From the IMG/VR virus record IMGVR_UViG_3300022074_000048, positions 1 through 56,087 of that record: 56,087 nucleotides of DNA; one strand, 5' to 3'. This document shows, one piece after another, positions 1 through 8,169 of the stretch. Origin of the DNA: a virus. The notes below the pieces were generated by a model. It was not told the origin of the DNA, ran no database searches, and saw only the letters and a list, made by a program, of their open reading frames with translations. A program made the translations under genes and the position numbers. Within the stretch, counting starts at the first letter, position 1. Each line of letters opens with the position of its first letter.

Positions 1-181
1 TTTGATAAATTCCAGTAGATACATCTGTGACACTGCCAACATTCAGACTATCCCTGATAGCGTTGCTTGAGCCATTAAAGTTGAGATAGACTTTGGCTGA
101 ACCAGAAATAGGGTAGGTTGTATCCACTGAACCCGCAGTCGAGTGCGTCAGGGTATCTGCTTTGAGTGTACCGAATGCCAT
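1..181 (-). CDS. Tail-fibre cassette protein, N-terminal part (cut by window edge)
   Basis: Open from its ATG at 181 to the left edge, giving 60 residues. It starts MAFGTLKADTLT and carries the RDSLNVGSVTD stretch shared with the small fibre-cassette proteins at 999-1415, 54890-55285, 55285-55707 and 55707-56087 (L-K-A/V-D-T near the start, D-S-L-N-x-x-S-x-T-D about 50 residues in). Its start overlaps the upstream stop as TAATG, so it is translationally coupled to the S74 fibre gene. Probably a receptor-binding or tail-fibre accessory protein; that role is inferred from position and family resemblance only. Confidence 0.7.
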   Translation of the reverse strand, partial: MAFGTLKADTLTHSTAGSVDTTYPISGSAKVYLNFNGSSNAIRDSLNVGSVTDVSTGIYQ

Positions 182-1002
182 TACTCACCTGCCTCTAGTG
201 CTGCGACCTTAATCTCAAGGGTTTCAATCTTGGCGATTGCCTCACGCAATGCTCCGGTCAAGAGAGGAACCAACTTAGATTGGTCAATCCCCTGCATCAC
301 TGCATCGCCGTCAGCGTCCACCTCGTTGTGTGTGCCGGTAATTGCTTCTGGCACGACGGTCTGAGCCTCGTGAGCAAGGAAACCATCAACCGTTGTATCG
401 TCAGGGTCAGCAATGAAGTTGAAGCGTTTCGGCGCAAGCTGCTTGACCCTTGCGATTGCGCCGGTCATGTCAGCTACGTTTTCTTTGAGGCGGTAATCGG
501 ACGAGGTGTTATATGCAGTCGATGAACTAGATGTTGCAATACTGCCGACCCTGCCATTCGTATTATAAAAATCGTAATGTATTCTGCTGCTCGTCAGGGT
601 TGTAGATGTTCTGATTGCATACTCCGTGGTACCCTTTTCAATAAATGCACCGCCGGAACCACCTGTAGAACTAAAACTGCCAAACTCAATGTCGCCGCCG
701 CTGTCAATGGTCATGCGGTTTACGTCGTTTGTCATAAACGCTAAATCGTGATTGGACGCATTACCAATAACGGAACTTGTGTCTCCTACAAGAATGTCAG
801 CTTTTACGTTATTTGTTGTGTCCTCAAGACGCAGACGTGCGCTTGAAGCTGCACTAATGTGAAGCGACGTATCAGGGGAACTTGTCCCAATGCCTAATTT
901 ATGACCCGACGCAACTACAACATCGCCCGTGCCATCAGGGTCGAGAGTAATGTCGTTGTTACTCGCAAGGCTGGTGATTTTGTTTGTCTTTACTTCACTC
1001 AT
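181..1002 (-). CDS. Tail-fibre protein with C-terminal S74 intramolecular chaperone domain
   Basis: 273 residues. The N-terminal part is Ser/Thr/Gly-rich and beta-like. From about residue 165 comes a classic peptidase S74 (endosialidase-type intramolecular chaperone) domain: SDYRLKENV, then RFNFI, DGFLAHEAQ and VPEAI, ending in a coiled coil (about residues 245-270). In known members this domain trimerises the fibre and then cleaves itself off at a conserved Ser; the Ser of SSDYRLKEN is the likely site. The gene starts ATGA-overlapped with the previous cassette. It is the best-supported receptor-binding fibre in the window. Confidence 0.88.
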   Translation of the reverse strand: MSEVKTNKITSLASNNDITLDPDGTGDVVVASGHKLGIGTSSPDTSLHISAASSARLRLEDTTNNVKADILVGDTSSVIGNASNHDLAFMTNDVNRMTIDSGGDIEFGSFSSTGGSGGAFIEKGTTEYAIRTSTTLTSSRIHYDFYNTNGRVGSIATSSSSTAYNTSSDYRLKENVADMTGAIARVKQLAPKRFNFIADPDDTTVDGFLAHEAQTVVPEAITGTHNEVDADGDAVMQGIDQSKLVPLLTGALREAIAKIETLEIKVAALEAGE

Positions 1003-1415
1003 GCGAGGTCTCCAAAAATACCGGCGTAAGTGCCGGAGAAATCAACAGCATCAGCGTTGCCGCCTGTATTTGCTCCAGTACGAGAACCAAAATCAACACT
1101 GCTCGTAGAATTTGCGTGATTGCCGGTTTGAATAACACCCATAAATCTAGTGTCACTTACGGTACCTGTACCGTCGTTGTTTGTATTCCAAACAGTACCA
1201 AAAAATACTTTATCTGCCGCACCACTAAAAGAACTCGTAAAGGCTGATGTAAAGTCGCCAGTACCATTATCAGTTAAAGTGCTTTGGTTTAGACTGCTAT
1301 CTGTTGTTTGATTAACAGCGTCATAGTTTACAAGAAACTTTATGGCTTCCTGCTTCGTCAGCGTAGCCGCACCGCCGCCTGTACTCTGTATGGTATCTGC
1401 CTTCAATACACTCAT
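999..1415 (-). CDS. Small tail-fibre cassette protein
   Basis: 138 residues, Gly/Ser/Thr/Asn-rich. It begins MSVLKADTIQSTGG, has SSLNQSTLTDNGTGDFT at about residues 40-56 and ends GDLA. It belongs to the same family as three right-end cassettes, which share the start, the T-D-N-G-T-G-D-Y/F segment and the GDLA end. The coding end GGAGACCTCGCATGA doubles as a Shine-Dalgarno-like GGAG for the next gene. Probably a fibre or fibre-tip component; no domain of known function is visible. Confidence 0.75.
   Translation of the reverse strand: MSVLKADTIQSTGGGAATLTKQEAIKFLVNYDAVNQTTDSSLNQSTLTDNGTGDFTSAFTSSFSGAADKVFFGTVWNTNNDGTGTVSDTRFMGVIQTGNHANSTSSVDFGSRTGANTGGNADAVDFSGTYAGIFGDLA
1001..1013 (-). repeat. 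Cassette junction sequence, copy 1
   Basis: GGAGACCTCGCAT on the minus strand encodes the terminal GDLA and runs into the next ATG (ATGA overlap). Identical to 54892-54904, 55287-55299 and 55709-55721. The GGAG is also the ribosome-binding site of the following gene. Confidence 0.9.
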
Positions 1416-1867
1416 AGCGTCACCAATGTTCCACCGCTTTCAACGGTCAGTGTCACGCCACTGGCTACAGTAAACGGGCCAGTCACGTTTGCGTTCTCAG
1501 TTGCAAGGATGGTTGTGTTGGCAGTCAACGACTGTGCGTTGGTACGGAACAGGCCACCACCCTTGAAGTTGCCCTTGTTCTCAGCAGCGGGTGTTACCGT
1601 ACCTAATGTTTTACCGAGGTAATTAACAAAGATGTTATTTCCAGAACTGCTAGAAGGCGCTGCACTAAACGTAAGCGTAGTGCCATTCGGCACTGTATAA
1701 GCGTCTCCTGCTTCTTGGATAACGCCGTCTACGGAAACCAGTATGCTTTGCGCGGAGCTTACAGAAGTCGTAAGGGTAAACGTGGTTGTACTACCATCGC
1801 CGCTAAACTCTTGAACAGACGGAATGCTCTCAAAGTTCGTAGCAGGATTATTACCATAATACGGCAT
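1412..1867 (-). CDS. Putative tail-fibre/structural protein
   Basis: 151 residues starting MPYYGNNPATNFESIPSVQ, followed by FSGDGSTTTFTLT and VSVDGVIQEAGDAYTV. This N-terminal pattern is frequent in marine phage tail-fibre proteins, where a short beta-sandwich follows an attachment peptide. No catalytic motif is seen. The start overlaps the next gene's stop in a -1 register, within the continuous fibre operon. The function is inferred from position and the repetitive beta-rich composition. Confidence 0.7.
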   Translation of the reverse strand: MPYYGNNPATNFESIPSVQEFSGDGSTTTFTLTTSVSSAQSILVSVDGVIQEAGDAYTVPNGTTLTFSAAPSSSSGNNIFVNYLGKTLGTVTPAAENKGNFKGGGLFRTNAQSLTANTTILATENANVTGPFTVASGVTLTVESGGTLVTL

Positions 1868-2196
1868 CAGGTGATCTCCATAATACTCGCTACTGTGTCA
1901 AGGCTGTTGGCCGTGTCAGAGTTTAAGATGAGGCTATGCCCCGTTTCCATAACCACTTTGTTACCTGCCATATACTCAAAGCTAGACGAGGCGGGGATAG
2001 GTATATCTTTAGCAAGATGTACCACCTGTCCAGCGTTGAGCTTAATGTCCACGGTAATCTGACTTGTTGAGGTATTCGCTAGAGTCAGGCCAATAACAAC
2101 CGTAGTCGTGCTACTAGGAACGGTGTAGACGGTCATGTCATTAGCCGCGACTACATTCGACCCGTTGAACACCTTGTTCTTAAACGTATTAGCCAT
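1867..2196 (-). CDS. Putative small virion protein
   Basis: 109 residues, single beta-rich domain. NVVAANDMTVYTVPSSTTTVVIGLTLAN is followed by VDIKLNAG and SLILNSDTANSLDT. The composition resembles small phage structural proteins that cap fibres or decorate the tail, but I do not recognise the family with certainty. It lies in the fibre operon and its stop overlaps the next gene's ATG. Confidence 0.65.
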   Translation of the reverse strand: MANTFKNKVFNGSNVVAANDMTVYTVPSSTTTVVIGLTLANTSTSQITVDIKLNAGQVVHLAKDIPIPASSSFEYMAGNKVVMETGHSLILNSDTANSLDTVASIMEIT

Positions 2197-2207
2197 GACC
2201 CTACCCC

Positions 2208-2675
2208 TTAACCTACATCGTCAAGTAAAGCGATAACAATGGCGTTGGCTGACGCATCACCAGTGCCATCAATATCGGCTGAAATAGCGTGAAGGTCTGC
2301 AACAGTCACATTCGGCAACCGACCAAACCATGTCTGTGATGGACCGATAAAGATACCATCCGCAAGATTATGAGCCGCTGTACCCGCATCAATCGAAAGC
2401 ATGATACCGTCTGCCGTAGACTGATTCTGGACAAACAAGAACTTTACCTTGTCGCCCGTTGCAACCGCTGTCGGAGCCGTATCCTGGTCAACTGCCGTAT
2501 AATCAAGAAATGACCCAGCAATCAAATCAGCCGAAGTGGTCGTAACAATCGTCTTCTTGTAATACCACTTGTCGTTTACATCATCAGGAGTAACGGTCAT
2601 ACTCCCTGATAGCGTTGTCGCTATCTCATCTGGCAACATAGTTGCCGAAATTGAAATACTCGCTGCGTTTGCCAT
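2208..2675 (-). CDS. Hypothetical virion-associated protein
   Basis: 155 residues, hydrophobic/Thr/Asp-rich, with no Cys and no catalytic motif. SISATMLPDEIATTLSGSMTVTPDD opens the protein, and DKVKFLFVQNQSTADGIMLSID lies in the middle. It looks like a compact beta-sandwich structural protein. It sits between two fibre-region genes with 8-11 nt gaps, so it is most likely a virion component. Confidence 0.65.
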   Translation of the reverse strand: MANAASISISATMLPDEIATTLSGSMTVTPDDVNDKWYYKKTIVTTTSADLIAGSFLDYTAVDQDTAPTAVATGDKVKFLFVQNQSTADGIMLSIDAGTAAHNLADGIFIGPSQTWFGRLPNVTVADLHAISADIDGTGDASANAIVIALLDDVG

Positions 2676-2684
2676 GATTTACTC

Positions 2685-3197
2685 CTATCCCAAAGCTATG
2701 GCTAAAGCCGTTGCCGAACCCGCAACGTCTGCATTGTTTGTTAACTGAAGACTGTCGCCAACACTGACTACACCTCCGCCGGACCCAGCCCCATCAGCAA
2801 ACAAGATCTCCGTGTTGCCGTTCGCAATGGTTACTGTGGTTCCTGAACCCTGTTGGATCTGTGCACTGCGACTACCAGTAAGGGAATTTTTGATAATAAA
2901 AAATTTAGAAGCGGTGTTTGGCGCAATCGTTACTACGTTAGTGCCACCTAGATCAGATCCGCTATCTTTAAGGTTAATAACAGCAAACATGCCTGTCTGA
3001 ACATTGCTTTGCCCAGAAGTAGGAGAGGCTGCTCGTATTGTAAGATCAGTAGTGAGATCGGACGCTGTCAGATCCGCCGCACCTGTTACTCGGTCAAAAA
3101 TATCAAAATTAAAGTTGGTAACGTCACCCCAACTACCAGATAGTTCGCCTGTAGCTGGCTTTTCTATGCCAAGATTTGTACTAAACGAACTAGCCAT
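2685..3197 (-). CDS. Putative tail-fibre / attachment protein
   Basis: 170 residues. The start, STNLGIEKPATGELSGSWGD, matches the N-terminal pattern common to many phage fibre proteins (LGIEKPATGEQSGTWGDTVN-like), which normally anchors the fibre. The remainder is Ser/Thr/Gly-rich: IQQGSGTTVTIANGNTEI, then GAGSGGGVVSVGDSLQLTNN. It is much shorter than usual for this N-terminus, so the fibre appears split over several small genes. Confidence 0.75.
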   Translation of the reverse strand: MASSFSTNLGIEKPATGELSGSWGDVTNFNFDIFDRVTGAADLTASDLTTDLTIRAASPTSGQSNVQTGMFAVINLKDSGSDLGGTNVVTIAPNTASKFFIIKNSLTGSRSAQIQQGSGTTVTIANGNTEILFADGAGSGGGVVSVGDSLQLTNNADVAGSATALAIALG

Positions 3198-3206
3198 ACG
3201 TTACTC

Positions 3207-3899
3207 CTACGCTGCTTTTTCTATCCAATTCGGAGACTGAGAAGGCGTATCCTCTGCCCAAGTTGTTGTATTTGTTGTTACTGTTGCCCAATTCGGGGTT
3301 TGAGATGCAATAATTTCTGTATAAATGAGAACTATACCAACATTTCCTGTCGCTGTAACCCCACTAATTAAATACTTAGATTCTATAACTGGTACGGTTG
3401 TAGCTAGGCCAGTGCCAACAACACCTGTAGTAGACAACAATGAAGATGCCGTTACAGTTTCTGAACCTAGCGCACTCGTGCCCACATTGCCCGTAACAGC
3501 AACCAACGCTCCAGCGGTAACAGATTCATCACCAAAGCTGACGGTGGCCGTAACGCCTACACCCGCTACATTAGCCGCACAATTAGTCTGCTCATCACCA
3601 ACTGCGGTAGTGCCAACAACATTTGTGGGGGATACAAGAGCGGTGCCAGTAATAGTCTCAGAACCAACAGCACCCGTTGCAGATGAACCAGTTGAAGCGA
3701 CTAAGGCAGAAGCGGTAACAGTCTCAGAACCTAAAGAGGTGGTTCCAGCGACACCAGTTACAGCAATCAATGCTCCGGCGGTAACAGTCTCAGATCCGAG
3801 AGCGGTAGTACCCGTAACACCAGTAACAACAACAGGTATTGCTTGGTTCCAAGTAAGCTGGCCCCAAGTACCTCGGCCCCAACCCGTAATATTCGCCAC
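3207..3899 (-). CDS. Tandem-repeat tail/fibre protein
   Basis: 230 residues. An N-terminal GWGRGTWGQLTWNQ motif (also seen in variant form inside the gp10-like protein at 51730-53598) is followed by about six degenerate 22-residue repeats with the core G-S-E-T-V-T-A-x-A-L (residues about 25-155). The C-terminus has two copies of a TPNWATV/SPNWIE-type motif. At DNA level the repeats are about 66 bp, with near-identical blocks such as those around 3711 and 3777. Probably a fibre-shaft beta-solenoid-like protein; the role is inferred. Confidence 0.7.
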   Translation of the reverse strand: MANITGWGRGTWGQLTWNQAIPVVVTGVTGTTALGSETVTAGALIAVTGVAGTTSLGSETVTASALVASTGSSATGAVGSETITGTALVSPTNVVGTTAVGDEQTNCAANVAGVGVTATVSFGDESVTAGALVAVTGNVGTSALGSETVTASSLLSTTGVVGTGLATTVPVIESKYLISGVTATGNVGIVLIYTEIIASQTPNWATVTTNTTTWAEDTPSQSPNWIEKAA

Positions 3900-3911
3900 G
3901 ATGCTACTCCA

Positions 3912-4364
3912 TTACGCTATGCGGATAATGGCATTACTCGCATCGGCTGTTGGAAACTGAACGGTAAAAGTACCAGAAGTGGACGTTTTGTTAGACGTAA
4001 AATCTAAAACACAGACAGCTTTATCGCTGTTAGTATCATTATAGATTAAAGCCCCCATTGCTGTAATTGTAGCCGTAGTAAAGCTGATATCAGCAAAATC
4101 AGTAAATGCCGTGGTACCAGAAGTGCTTGGTGCTACTTTCGTAAGAGCACCGCCACCAGCGGTATATGATCCGCTATTTGCGACCTCACCAGTTGTGGTG
4201 TAAGTCGTTGTAGCTGCGCCAAGAGTGGCTGTGGTGCCTGACTTGCCACCACCTCCCTCTGCATACAAAGCTAATTTAAAAGCATTACCGTTTGTAGCAA
4301 AATTATGTGTACCAAGCATCAGCTCTTGTTTAAAAGCAGTACACATTGCTTGTGCAATCGCCAT
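3912..4364 (-). CDS. Putative virion structural protein
   Basis: 150 residues. It opens MAIAQAMCTAFKQELMLGTHNF and ends TVQFPTADASNAIIRIA. This resembles a widespread small phage structural protein found in tail modules of marine podo- and siphoviruses (central YTAGGGAL, DFADISFTTATI). No enzymatic signature. It is coupled to the upstream 97-residue gene by one-base overlap at 4364. Confidence 0.7.
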   Translation of the reverse strand: MAIAQAMCTAFKQELMLGTHNFATNGNAFKLALYAEGGGGKSGTTATLGAATTTYTTTGEVANSGSYTAGGGALTKVAPSTSGTTAFTDFADISFTTATITAMGALIYNDTNSDKAVCVLDFTSNKTSTSGTFTVQFPTADASNAIIRIA

Positions 4365-4657
4365 TATAATCTCCTTATAATTTCAGCCAAGTCTTCATGA
4401 CCTGCTTTAGCTAAAGTCTGTGTTATCGTAGCTCTTTCTTGTCTTTTTGTAAATTCAACATAAGAAAACAATACTTCTCGTATTTGATGCTTAAAAAGGA
4501 GAGCCTGTTCTTTTATAGCGGGGGGTGCGTTATTAGAAACAAGTAAAATTTTATCTAAAACTAAATCAACCACCTGTTCGTTAGACAAACCGCCATGGTC
4601 TGACGTCATAACATTTACAGTTCCAACTTCTGAATTACCTAAATCAAGCACGTCCAT
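4364..4657 (-). CDS. Hypothetical protein
   Basis: 97 residues, mostly alpha-helical by composition, with MDVLDLGNSEVGTVNVMTSDHGGLSNEQVVDLVLDKI reading as an acidic helix-rich start. I do not recognise the family. It overlaps the end of the Rossmann-like gene by 14 nt and the next gene by one base. Proteins of this size between connector and fibre genes are sometimes chaperones, but nothing here proves that. Confidence 0.6.
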   Translation of the reverse strand: MDVLDLGNSEVGTVNVMTSDHGGLSNEQVVDLVLDKILLVSNNAPPAIKEQALLFKHQIREVLFSYVEFTKRQERATITQTLAKAGHEDLAEIIRRL

Positions 4658-5414
4658 TTGCGCGATATGTCACGCCCTCTATATCATGCCTTCCAATTAA
4701 AACAGATTCAACTTGTTGCGATTTTGTAAATTCTTCTGGCTCAGGAGACTCTAATGATGTCTGTGGAACTATCATCAGCCCCTCGTCTGAAAACCGCTGT
4801 ACTAATGGATCTTCTAATCTATGGTATCCGTATAATTTTTCGTTTTCTGGAACATTAGAATCTAACAAAGAAGAATTTTGAGACACCTGCATTTTTATGC
4901 CCCTAGTTACACCTACAGCACACCAAAACTCTACACAAGCTCGACCAGCCTCTGCGTAAGCCACGTTTGATTTATAAGTAAAATCTATCCCGTAAAAGCT
5001 AATACTAGCTACTTCGCTATAAATTCCGAACGCAACAGCATAAGCAACTGTGTTATTAAAATAACAAAACCCTAGTTTTTTTACTACATCCTCTAAAGGA
5101 TAAAGTTCAATCTGAGGAACTCTTTTATCTTTTTGACACGAATAAATTGGAGCTTTATTTTTATTTAAAAACTCTCGACCAACGCCTGTTTGTGTTCCTG
5201 CCAGCTCACTATCTAAAAATCGAGAAGCGGGGTCCATCATAAATGTTCGGTCTACGTGAAATATAGCACCGATACTATTAATACCCCAAACTTCGTCAAA
5301 CTCGTGAGAGTTTATTTTAGCATTAACAAAATCAGCATATGTAGCTCCTAACCCTACAAGAGCTATTGATTTTCCTTTTAAAAGATTTCTAGTAACTTTA
5401 GATTTTTTCGTCAT
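4644..5414 (-). CDS. Rossmann-like protein, DUF115/MptE- or sialyltransferase-like (tentative)
   Basis: 256 residues. After a basic start comes SIALVGLGATYADF, a nucleotide-binding-type Gly loop at residues 16-29. Then follow DEVWGINSIGAIF, FMMDP, and a C-terminal core with FNNTVAYAVAFGIY, ISFYGIDFTY, AEAGRACVEFW and SSLLD. The layout (Gly loop, 'expected position' aspartate, G-x-D-F-x-Y, E-x-G-x-A) is like the 6-hydroxymethylpterin-pyrophosphokinase/DUF115 and GT29/42-type folds. An enzyme gene in a connector/fibre operon suggests glycan or surface modification. The substrate is unknown and the family call is moderate. Confidence 0.5.
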   Translation of the reverse strand: MTKKSKVTRNLLKGKSIALVGLGATYADFVNAKINSHEFDEVWGINSIGAIFHVDRTFMMDPASRFLDSELAGTQTGVGREFLNKNKAPIYSCQKDKRVPQIELYPLEDVVKKLGFCYFNNTVAYAVAFGIYSEVASISFYGIDFTYKSNVAYAEAGRACVEFWCAVGVTRGIKMQVSQNSSLLDSNVPENEKLYGYHRLEDPLVQRFSDEGLMIVPQTSLESPEPEEFTKSQQVESVLIGRHDIEGVTYRANGRA

Positions 5415-6265
5415 GTTCTAGCTGCTCTCACCATACCGTCTCTATATGTATCGGTGTTCTCTATAGCCTCGCCATAATTTTTAAGTCTAGAAAGTGATTC
5501 GACAAATCTACTTTGATAAAGCGCAAGAACATCCGGCTCACCCTTCATAAACGTATAGGCTTCTATCAGGCTACCATAAAGCATTGCATTTGGAGCATTT
5601 ACACTTAGCCATGTCGTTGTTGTATCGGCTGAAGTAGATACAACTGTACCTGTAGCACCGCTAGTGCTACCTGTAACTGTTTCACCGACTGTAAAATCTG
5701 TGCTTGGTATAATTACCCTAGACGTGGTTGACGTAAGAGCTTCACTAATTGTTGTGGTTGCTCCGCTAGTACCGCCTGTAATAGTCTCGCTATCAACGAA
5801 AGTCCCGCTTACACTACTCAAAGTTAGAACAAAGGAACTAACAGTAAGACTATTGGGTCTGTGAAAATAATGAAGCTCTGCGCTATAAGCTGCATCTGGC
5901 GTAGGGGCTAAGATAAAATTTTGAAAATCATAAAGAGCATAATATTTAGGTGTCCCTGTCGTAGCTGCATTAGGATTATATTCTTGAATAAAGTTTACAT
6001 CTCTATGCAATAAAAATTCTTTAGAGCTTGAATTAGTTACAGATAAACTAAAAGACGCCAGATAATCAGTAGGAACCGCTAAAAATTGATTATTTAAAGT
6101 CGTCGTACCGGACACATTTTTTCGGAAGTAATCAAGATCAACAGCTTTTAAAATCCTTTCTTCAGCAGATGTAATAAAATCTACTAAATGAGAAACGAAC
6201 GCTGTTTCTTGATTTTCGGTGTAATCTTTTATAGATTTTTTTAAATTCGTATAAGTATAACTCAT
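5411..6265 (-). CDS. Head-tail adaptor-like protein (SU10 adaptor type) with inserted beta repeats
   Basis: 284 residues. The first 150 residues (YTNLKKSIKDYTENQE, FITSAEERILKAVDLDYFRKN, VPTDYLASFSL, YNPNAA, PKYYALYDFQNFILAPTPD, AELHYFHRP) match the pattern of the SU10-type phage adaptor protein. Between about residues 150 and 210 lies an insertion with two copies of a S/G-E-T-I/V-T-G-x-T-S-G-A-T motif, before the family's C-terminal helix (SLIEAYTFMKGEPDVLALYQSRF). Acts in the neck joining portal to tail. It overlaps both neighbours by 4 nt. Confidence 0.72.
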   Translation of the reverse strand: MSYTYTNLKKSIKDYTENQETAFVSHLVDFITSAEERILKAVDLDYFRKNVSGTTTLNNQFLAVPTDYLASFSLSVTNSSSKEFLLHRDVNFIQEYNPNAATTGTPKYYALYDFQNFILAPTPDAAYSAELHYFHRPNSLTVSSFVLTLSSVSGTFVDSETITGGTSGATTTISEALTSTTSRVIIPSTDFTVGETVTGSTSGATGTVVSTSADTTTTWLSVNAPNAMLYGSLIEAYTFMKGEPDVLALYQSRFVESLSRLKNYGEAIENTDTYRDGMVRAART

Positions 6266-6573
6266 GATGTACTTACCGTAACCGTTCCAACCGAAGTCCT
6301 AGCAATAGGGTTTTCTACATAACGTATATTTTCTAAATCAAAAATAGGTAGGGAAATTGTTTCACTTTCAATTCTAGCTGTGTCTGGGCGAGGCTCTTTT
6401 AGAGCAACCGCATCTGATACGTTTGTGCTTGGTGTTAATTGAGGGTGCTTATCCTCAAACTCAGACACATGTACGATATGACCAGTCCATTCTCGTATCC
6501 TTTCAGAATACGGAAAGCGCATTCCGCTTCTATCGGAAATAAAAAATGCGTGTTTTCCCCTAGCAAACGCCAT
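6262..6573 (-). CDS. Hypothetical connector-region protein
   Basis: 103 residues. It begins MAFARGKHAFFISDRSGMRFPYSERIREWTG and contains HVSEFEDKHPQL. The pattern 'SDRSGxxFpysE...EWtG...F.xKHPQL' is common to a small conserved phage protein located beside head-tail joining genes. The C-terminus, PIARTSVGTVTVSTS, resembles that of the 95-residue protein at 51446 (TTSVGTVTVTVS). The function is unknown. Confidence 0.68.
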   Translation of the reverse strand: MAFARGKHAFFISDRSGMRFPYSERIREWTGHIVHVSEFEDKHPQLTPSTNVSDAVALKEPRPDTARIESETISLPIFDLENIRYVENPIARTSVGTVTVSTS

Positions 6574-7230
6574 TTAAGTCAATATCCTGGGAACTAATTG
6601 AAGGCTAGTACGGTCTCTATCTTCTGATGCCGCCCTCGCGAACTCTTCGTCATATATAGATTTTAAAACGCTTACTCGATCAGGAGCCACCTTTATAGAT
6701 AAATAATAAGCCAATCCTGCAACTAAACAGGGGTAAAACCTAAAAGGTACATCGAAATCATTTGTGTAAGTATCTGCGTCATCAATTCGAACTAACCGAT
6801 AATAAATAATTTGATCAGTGGAGTTTTCAGGAGTTTGCCATAAATATAAAACAGGATTAACTTGTCGATCAACAAAAAATTGAGAAGGTTTACCAGTGCT
6901 TGTTTTGTTGGGCAGATTTAAATAAGCACTTCGTGATATTCTATCAACGGATGTGTCTGAACCACTCCGGCGTATAACCATCTCTAGAATATCAATAGTA
7001 TCTATTCCGAGTGTATAATTGGCTGTCCCAGCGGTTAGAGTTGTAGTAACTTGTTCAACAGTAAACAAATTAATACCACGATTAGCCCATTCTGCTAACA
7101 TAATATTTAGAGAGCGTCGAGCACTTCTTAAAGAATATCCTGTTTTTCCTTCACCCCCACAACGTTCGTAGGCTTCTTCTATAGCCTCAACAACGTCGAT
7201 ATTAAAATTTCGGGAGTCTGAAACAGCCAT
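6574..7230 (-). CDS. P22 gp4-like head-to-tail joining / DNA stabilisation protein
   Basis: 218 residues. FNIDVVEAIEEAYERCG, LRSARRSLNIMLAEWANRGINLFTVEQ, LTAGTANYTLG, DILEMVIRR and DRISRSAYLNLPNK make up the pattern of the podovirus tail accessory factor (P22 gp4 / packaged-DNA stabilisation protein family), which binds below the portal and closes the filled head. Its length (218) is slightly above P22 gp4's. The order with the adaptor-like gene downstream supports the call. Confidence 0.75.
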   Translation of the reverse strand: MAVSDSRNFNIDVVEAIEEAYERCGGEGKTGYSLRSARRSLNIMLAEWANRGINLFTVEQVTTTLTAGTANYTLGIDTIDILEMVIRRSGSDTSVDRISRSAYLNLPNKTSTGKPSQFFVDRQVNPVLYLWQTPENSTDQIIYYRLVRIDDADTYTNDFDVPFRFYPCLVAGLAYYLSIKVAPDRVSVLKSIYDEEFARAASEDRDRTSLQLVPRILT

Positions 7231-7907
7231 TATTCATCTTTCGCGTAAAGATTATCAAATATCTGATTTACATCCATTGTATAGTCTAAATCTGATTTTG
7301 AATAGTGCGTGTGTTGTGACGGTCTAAAATCAGGTGCACCTTTTCCTGTTTCAAACCACGCAGGGTGCGTAACACGAACACGATTGTTTGGCAAAGCTAC
7401 AATATTTCCTGTCCACTTTCCCGCATCAAGAAGCTCAAGAACATGGCTCTGCTTGTGCTGAGCAGGGTCGTCTGCTATTTCGCTTTCAGTGTAATCTACG
7501 GTAAAATAGTATTTTGCTGGAAAAAACTGACCATCTATTTTAGCAAGCCATGGACAGGGGTGCGCACGATCTAAGCGATACACACTGTGCATATGCGACA
7601 TACAATCCCAAGGTTGCGCGAAATGAACGGGCATAGGTTCAGGCCACGCATCAAAGGGTGTGTCGCCAACAAGTGCCGTTATTGGCATCCTCGCCCACAT
7701 TGCACCCCCATGAATATTAGCGTCCTCTGTATTGTCAACCTCAAAACCAGTAAACAACATCTGAAAACTTAAACAACGACTAGGCATTGTTGTTACTGCA
7801 ATAGCCATAGCGTGTAAAAATTCACCATGGTATTTTGCATGGTTATGCGTGTATTCTCTACGCACCCAGCATTTAAAGTGCGTAATATTGCTTTGTAAAT
7901 AAGGCAA
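7230..7907 (-). CDS. Hypothetical virion-region protein, conserved-type
   Basis: 225 residues, rich in Trp, His, Met and Phe. It reads HFKCWVRREYTHNHAKYHGEFLHAMAIAV at the start and contains HGGAMWARMPITALVG, WDCMSHMHSVYRLDR and FFPAKYYFTVDYTESEIADDP. It resembles a conserved protein I associate with marine phages next to tail-tube/connector genes, of unknown function. The shared 7230 base couples it to the gp4-like gene, so a role in connector assembly is likely but unproven. Confidence 0.68.
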   Translation of the reverse strand: MPYLQSNITHFKCWVRREYTHNHAKYHGEFLHAMAIAVTTMPSRCLSFQMLFTGFEVDNTEDANIHGGAMWARMPITALVGDTPFDAWPEPMPVHFAQPWDCMSHMHSVYRLDRAHPCPWLAKIDGQFFPAKYYFTVDYTESEIADDPAQHKQSHVLELLDAGKWTGNIVALPNNRVRVTHPAWFETGKGAPDFRPSQHTHYSKSDLDYTMDVNQIFDNLYAKDE

Positions 7908-7908
7908 C

Positions 7909-8169
7909 TTACTTGTTAGCCTTAACTCTTTTTATAGCTGCATTAAGACCGCCCATTGCGCCGCCTTTTGCCATGCCTTTTGGCCTACCGCCGCCCATCA
8001 TCCTGTTGACCATTTTATCGTCCATAAAACCGCCATTAGCCATTTCGGTTACATCAACAGTTTTTCCAGGATTCAATTCTTCTGCGACACCTCCCACAGC
8101 ACCGCCTTTTTTCATCTTTTTAACGCCGCCTCTGTAGCCGCCTTTGGCCATTCCTTTTTTCTTCATCAT
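7909..8169 (-). CDS. Small Gly/Lys/Met-rich protein
   Basis: 86 residues of low complexity: runs of MAKGG, KKMKKGGAVGG, MMGGGRPKGMAKGG. Positively charged and probably disordered. The start shares ATGA with the previous gene. Similar glycine/lysine/methionine-rich peptides accompany capsid genes in marine phages. It is part of the five-gene basic-protein block 7909-9305. Confidence 0.65.
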   Translation of the reverse strand: MMKKKGMAKGGYRGGVKKMKKGGAVGGVAEELNPGKTVDVTEMANGGFMDDKMVNRMMGGGRPKGMAKGGAMGGLNAAIKRVKANK

